From assembly GCF_002019735.1 (NCBI RefSeq), contig NZ_KV917378.1:3498869-3562868 (forward strand): a stretch of DNA of 64,000 nucleotides, given 5' to 3'. The translations under genes and the position numbers were made by a program. The stretch comes from Salipaludibacillus agaradhaerens. Its GTDB lineage: Bacteria > Bacillota > Bacilli > Bacillales > Salisediminibacteriaceae. This document shows positions 60,756 through 64,000 of the stretch, in pieces. How positions within the stretch are numbered: the first letter of the stretch is position 1; each line of letters begins with the position of its first letter. The notes beneath the pieces were generated by a model. It had not been told where the DNA came from, did no database searches, and saw nothing but the letters and a program-made list of their open reading frames with translations.

Positions 60756-61294
60756 CAGGCAGTCTACCTAACTTAGCATTTATCCCACAATGAAGTTTGT
60801 TCAACAATATGTTTTAAATAATAGTGGAAAAATCTGATCATATAAGCTTTATTGAAAGTGTGAATTGGAGTTTGTCTAATTCATAAAGGCAAAAGAAATA
60901 TAAAAGAACTATAAATAAATCAATGATTTAATCCGAACTATGTATAAGAGGTATTTAACTGGTAATTTAATGGCTGTTGTACCAATCTATGACTATCAAT
61001 AATAGCTAAAATACTTGCTGTGAAAAGGTTTAGAAAATAGTTGTGTATTAGATTTACCTAAAATAACCAGTTGTTGCTATTTGAAATGAAATTGTAAAGA
61101 AGTTTAACTTCCACCGACAAATTTTGATGCTATAATGTATAGGAGTAAAAAGATTGTCGTTATTAAACTGTTGAACTTTCAATTAGTACTCTTTTTAAAT
61201 ATAAAGCTGTTTCAATATAGTAACAATTTCAGTCCACAACAAGAGCATCAATGACAACAAAAGAAGAAGGACAAAATGATTGGGATGTGAAAAT
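60756..61294. other. Leader and promoter region of ftsEX
   Basis: No sizeable gene. An extended -10 promoter, TGCTATAAT, lies at 61128-61136. A 15-codon frame from the ATG at 61251 ends with TGA overlapping the ftsE ATG (ATGA at 61295-61298). The rest is AT-rich without recognisable structure. Confidence 0.55.
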
Positions 61295-61981
61295 ATGATT
61301 CAAATGCAGGATGTATGGAAAACGTACCCTAATGGCGTTATGGCTGTTAACGGGATTTCTATCTATATAAAGAAAGGTGAATTCGTCTATGTAGTTGGGC
61401 CAAGTGGTGCTGGTAAATCCACGTTTATCAAAATGATCTACCGTGAAGAAAAACCGACTCGAGGCGAAATTACAATTGATAACCAAGAATTATCAAAAAT
61501 GAAGGAACGCCATATTCCATATTTAAGAAGAAATATTGGCGTTGTTTTTCAAGACTTTAAACTGCTTCAAAGTCTTACAGTCTATGAAAACGTAGCTTTT
61601 GCTATGGAGGTCATCGAAGAAGATAAAGAAACGATTAGACAACGTGTTATGAATGTCTTAGATATTGTTCGCTTGAAGAACAAAGCACGTTTCATGCCGG
61701 ACGAGCTTTCTGGAGGAGAACAGCAGAGGGTGTCGATTGCAAGAGCAATTGTTAATAATCCGGCAGTATTAATTGCAGATGAACCGACAGGGAATTTAGA
61801 TCCTGAAACGTCATGGGAAATTATGCACATTTTAGAAGAGATTAATGAGCGAGGGACAACCATTGTGATGGCTACGCACAATCGGGACATCGTAGATAAT
61901 ATGCGAAAACGCCTGATTGCGATTGAAGGCGGACGCATTGCTCGTGATGAGCTGAGGGGGACGTACCGCTATGAAGGTTAG
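61295..61981 (+). CDS. ftsE: Cell division ABC ATPase FtsE
   Basis: Cytoplasmic ATPase, 228 residues, that drives FtsX to switch on a peptidoglycan hydrolase during growth. Walker A GPSGAGKS, Q-loop VVFQDFKLL, signature LSGGEQQRVSIARA and Walker B VLIADEPTG are all present, with the FtsE opening MIQMQDVWKTYPNGV. The frame opens at a TTG at 61280, but the ATG at 61295 gives the usual start. The ribosome site is poor, so coupling to the short frame upstream is possible. It overlaps ftsX by 11 bases. Confidence 0.96.
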   Translation: MIQMQDVWKTYPNGVMAVNGISIYIKKGEFVYVVGPSGAGKSTFIKMIYREEKPTRGEITIDNQELSKMKERHIPYLRRNIGVVFQDFKLLQSLTVYENVAFAMEVIEEDKETIRQRVMNVLDIVRLKNKARFMPDELSGGEQQRVSIARAIVNNPAVLIADEPTGNLDPETSWEIMHILEEINERGTTIVMATHNRDIVDNMRKRLIAIEGGRIARDELRGTYRYEG

Positions 61982-62864
61982 AACATTAGGCCGCCATATG
62001 AAAGAAGGCAGCAAAAATATAATAAGAAATGGCTGGATGACATTTGCTTCTGTTAGTGCAGTGACTGTCATGCTATTGGTTGTGGGTGCATTCTTACTAC
62101 TTATTATGAACGTTAATCATTTTGCTGACTCGCTAGAAGATGATGTAGAGGTAAGGGTCTTTATTGAACGGACAGCTGCCGAAGAAGAAAAGGAAGTACT
62201 CTTAGACAATATTGAGGATATGACGAATATTGCTTCTGTCACCTTTATTCCGAAAGAAGAAGGGTTGGAACAATTTATTGATAGTCTCGGTGAGCAAGGG
62301 GATTATTTCGAAGGTCTAAGAGACGAAAACCCTTTAAATGATGTTTACGTTGTTCGTGCTCAGCAACCGCATGAAACTGAAATGATCGCAGAAGAAATCG
62401 AGCAATTTGACTATGTAGAAGGTGTAGAATACGGGCGAGATATTTTCGACCAGTTATTTACGGCTACTGACTTTATTCGAATAGCGGGAACGGTGCTTAT
62501 TGTTGGGTTGCTCTTTACAGCTATATTCCTGATCGCTAACACAATTAAACTAACTATTATTGCCAGAAAGCGCGAAATTCAGATAATGAAACTCGTAGGT
62601 GCTACTAACGGCTTTATCCGCTGGCCTTTCTTTGTTGAAGGATTGTTATTAGGGACCGTAGGGGCAATTATTCCAATAAGTGCTTTAGGTTACGGCTATC
62701 ACTATTTCTACAATACGATAGGTGAGCAGACTGGGATTGATTTCTTCCAATTCCTATCTCCTAATCCTCTGGTCGTTCAAATGGGGATTTTGTTATTAGT
62801 TATCGGTGCCGTTGTCGGAGTTTGGGGAAGCTTGATGAGTGTCCGGAAATTCTTGAGAGTTTAG
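61971..62864 (+). CDS. ftsX: Cell division membrane protein FtsX
   Basis: 297 residues, four transmembrane helices: one near 20-45 (TFASVSAVTVMLLVVGAFLL), an extracellular domain of about 120 residues that contacts the hydrolase, then three helices (TVLIVGLLFTAIFLIAN and two more). The FtsX motif RKREIQIMKLVGATNGFIRW is present. It passes the FtsE ATPase signal to an outer hydrolase, very likely the M23 protein encoded next. An 11-bp perfect hairpin (62843-62873) spans its stop codon. Confidence 0.96.
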   Translation: MKVRTLGRHMKEGSKNIIRNGWMTFASVSAVTVMLLVVGAFLLLIMNVNHFADSLEDDVEVRVFIERTAAEEEKEVLLDNIEDMTNIASVTFIPKEEGLEQFIDSLGEQGDYFEGLRDENPLNDVYVVRAQQPHETEMIAEEIEQFDYVEGVEYGRDIFDQLFTATDFIRIAGTVLIVGLLFTAIFLIANTIKLTIIARKREIQIMKLVGATNGFIRWPFFVEGLLLGTVGAIIPISALGYGYHYFYNTIGEQTGIDFFQFLSPNPLVVQMGILLLVIGAVVGVWGSLMSVRKFLRV

Positions 62865-62873
62865 AATTTCCGG
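62843..62873 (+). other. Hairpin spanning the ftsX stop codon
   Basis: CCGGAAATTCT (62843-62853) pairs perfectly with AGAATTTCCGG (62863-62873), without a T run. It may set the ratio between ftsX and the hydrolase. Confidence 0.5.
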
Positions 62874-62937
62874 GACTAACTCCCTTCCATATAGATTTCC
62901 AAGGAAATAATTTGTGATTTAATAAGGAGGTTTATGC

Positions 62938-64000
62938 GTGATAAGAAAATTTTCGTTCACTATAGTGATTGCTGTATTGGTTTTTACAGCGCTTTCTGGC
63001 TCTTTGAATCTACATAATGAGACAGCATATGCGAATACAGGTGAAGACCTTGAAAGAGACATAGATTCATATAAACAGGAACAAACTGAAAAAGAACGTG
63101 AAGCTGCTGAAAAAGAAGAGGAATTAGAAAGTATTGAAGAAGAGATAGATGATGTTAAAGAAGAGATAAAACAATTAGATGATGAAGTAATAGAAACTAA
63201 TGAACACATTAGTACGAAAGAAGCGGAAGTAGAGGAAACAACAGCGAGAGTCGAACAATTACATGAAGATATAGAAGAGTTAGAGGAACGCATTGCTGCT
63301 CGTGATGAGCTATTAAAAGAACGAGTGAAGTCCATGTATCAAAATGGCGGTAACGTCAACTACCTTGAAGTTGTGCTTGGCGCGCAAAGCTTCGGGGATT
63401 TAGTAGAGCGTGTTTCTGCCCTAAATTCAATTGCTCAACAAGATCGTGCTATTCTAGAGGAGCATATTGAAGACATGGAAGCTCTTGAAATAGCTACAGA
63501 AGAACTAGAAAATGAATTAGCCAGCCTTGAAAACCAAATGGCTGAATTGGAAGTATTAAAAGATCAATTAGAGCAACAACTTGATGCTAAAGGTGTTTTA
63601 ATAGCTGATTTAGAAGCACAAGGATATGAAATTGAAGATAACCTCTTATCTATTGAAGAAGAAAGAGAGCTTCTGAAAGCGCAAGAAGAGGCAGCGAAAC
63701 AAGAACTGGCTGCTTGGGAAGAAGAACAAAAAAGATTAGAAGAAGAACGACGAAAGAAGGAAGAGGAAGAGCGACGTCAGCGTGAAGAGGCTGAACGGCA
63801 AGAAGCTGAACGAAAAGAAGCGGAAAAAGCGAGTCAATCAAGCGGCTCCTCATCTTCCAATAGTACAAGCTCATCGTCAAATAATAGTTCCAACGAAACA
63901 GCTTCATCGTCAAATGGAGGGTCTGCTACATTCCATAGACCAGCTAATGGGCGTGTGACGTCGGGATTTGGAAGTAGGACACATCCTGTTTATGGGACAA
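62938..64000 (+). CDS. Secreted coiled-coil M23 peptidoglycan hydrolase (cut by window end)
   Basis: Open to the window end, at least 354 residues. It starts with GTG, seven bases after AAGGAGG; the nearby ATG at 62934 is in another frame that soon stops. A signal peptide (about 1-31, ending AYA) is followed by two long coiled coils (about 35-130 and 165-290, rich in E, K and R), a Ser-rich linker (about 295-325), then the start of an M23/LytM domain (FHRPANGRVTSGFGSRTHP). This is the EnvC/CwlO plan: the coiled coil keeps the enzyme inactive until FtsX acts. B. subtilis CwlO has an NlpC/P60 domain instead. The zinc-site H and D in the later part are outside the window. Confidence 0.9.
   Translation, partial: MIRKFSFTIVIAVLVFTALSGSLNLHNETAYANTGEDLERDIDSYKQEQTEKEREAAEKEEELESIEEEIDDVKEEIKQLDDEVIETNEHISTKEAEVEETTARVEQLHEDIEELEERIAARDELLKERVKSMYQNGGNVNYLEVVLGAQSFGDLVERVSALNSIAQQDRAILEEHIEDMEALEIATEELENELASLENQMAELEVLKDQLEQQLDAKGVLIADLEAQGYEIEDNLLSIEEERELLKAQEEAAKQELAAWEEEQKRLEEERRKKEEEERRQREEAERQEAERKEAEKASQSSGSSSSNSTSSSSNNSSNETASSSNGGSATFHRPANGRVTSGFGSRTHPVYGT

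Noticed and set aside
1-64000. CRISPR arrays, tRNA or rRNA genes, insertion sequences
   Set aside because: No regularly spaced direct repeats, no cloverleaf or rRNA-like sequence and no transposase were seen. The dispersed repeats are single scattered copies, not an array.

Overview
The window reads as the chromosome of a low-GC, endospore-forming, motile Bacillaceae member, most likely a haloalkaliphile. The gene order fliD-fliS-fliT, hpf-secA-prfB-cccB-ftsE-ftsX is typical of Bacillus relatives. Many proteins are acidic. The secreted GH5 mannanase at 33127-34608 looks, from memory, nearly identical to the characterised Bacillus (Salipaludibacillus) agaradhaerens enzyme, so Salipaludibacillus is the best guess. 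No database search was possible.

Layout. 1-6840: a secreted protein of unknown function, then a late flagellar block (flaG, fliD, fliS, a second fliD, fliT) with four sigma-D promoters. 7118-7708: yyaC. 7850-18683 (minus strand): a xylan and xylo-oligosaccharide block with a YesL-like protein, GH43 beta-xylosidase, a CUT1 ABC importer, a YesM/YesN-type two-component system, GH39 beta-xylosidase and a second YesL. 19058-24764: an importer with GH67 alpha-glucuronidase. 25015-29499: xylR, xylA and xylB. 29917-32918: a four-gene module that looks like a reverse-domain type VII secreted lipase toxin with an anchored immunity candidate and two small helical partners. 33127-47834: a mannan block with secreted GH5 mannanase, CE7 esterase, cellobiose 2-epimerase-like enzyme, GH113 mannanase, a CUT1 importer, GH27 alpha-galactosidase, two GH130 phosphorylases, a LacI regulator and a third YesL. 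48057-54552: small ORFs, an SSB paralogue, a cold-shock protein, hpf, then ptsG under a GlcT/RAT antitermination switch. 55100-64000: secA, prfB with its programmed frameshift, a YitT-family protein, cccB, ftsE, ftsX and an M23 hydrolase cut by the window end.

How the genes work together. Extracellular mannanase and xylanases would release oligosaccharides. Three importers take them up; all lack an ATPase here, as is usual for CUT1 systems that share MsmX. Cytoplasmic enzymes finish the work. The xylan arm ends in xylose, xylulose and xylulose 5-phosphate. The mannan arm is phosphorolytic: GH113 and GH27 trim, the epimerase turns mannobiose into mannosylglucose, and GH130 enzymes release mannose 1-phosphate. 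Three mannan promoters share one layout: a -35 box, a cre-like CcpA site directly abutting it, and a downstream TTAWCGWTAA-type dyad that fits the local LacI regulator.

The main undescribed-looking features are a dispersed, structured intergenic repeat family (seven copies, in several deletion forms, six reading toward a downstream gene), the lipase-toxin module, and the shared dual-control promoters.
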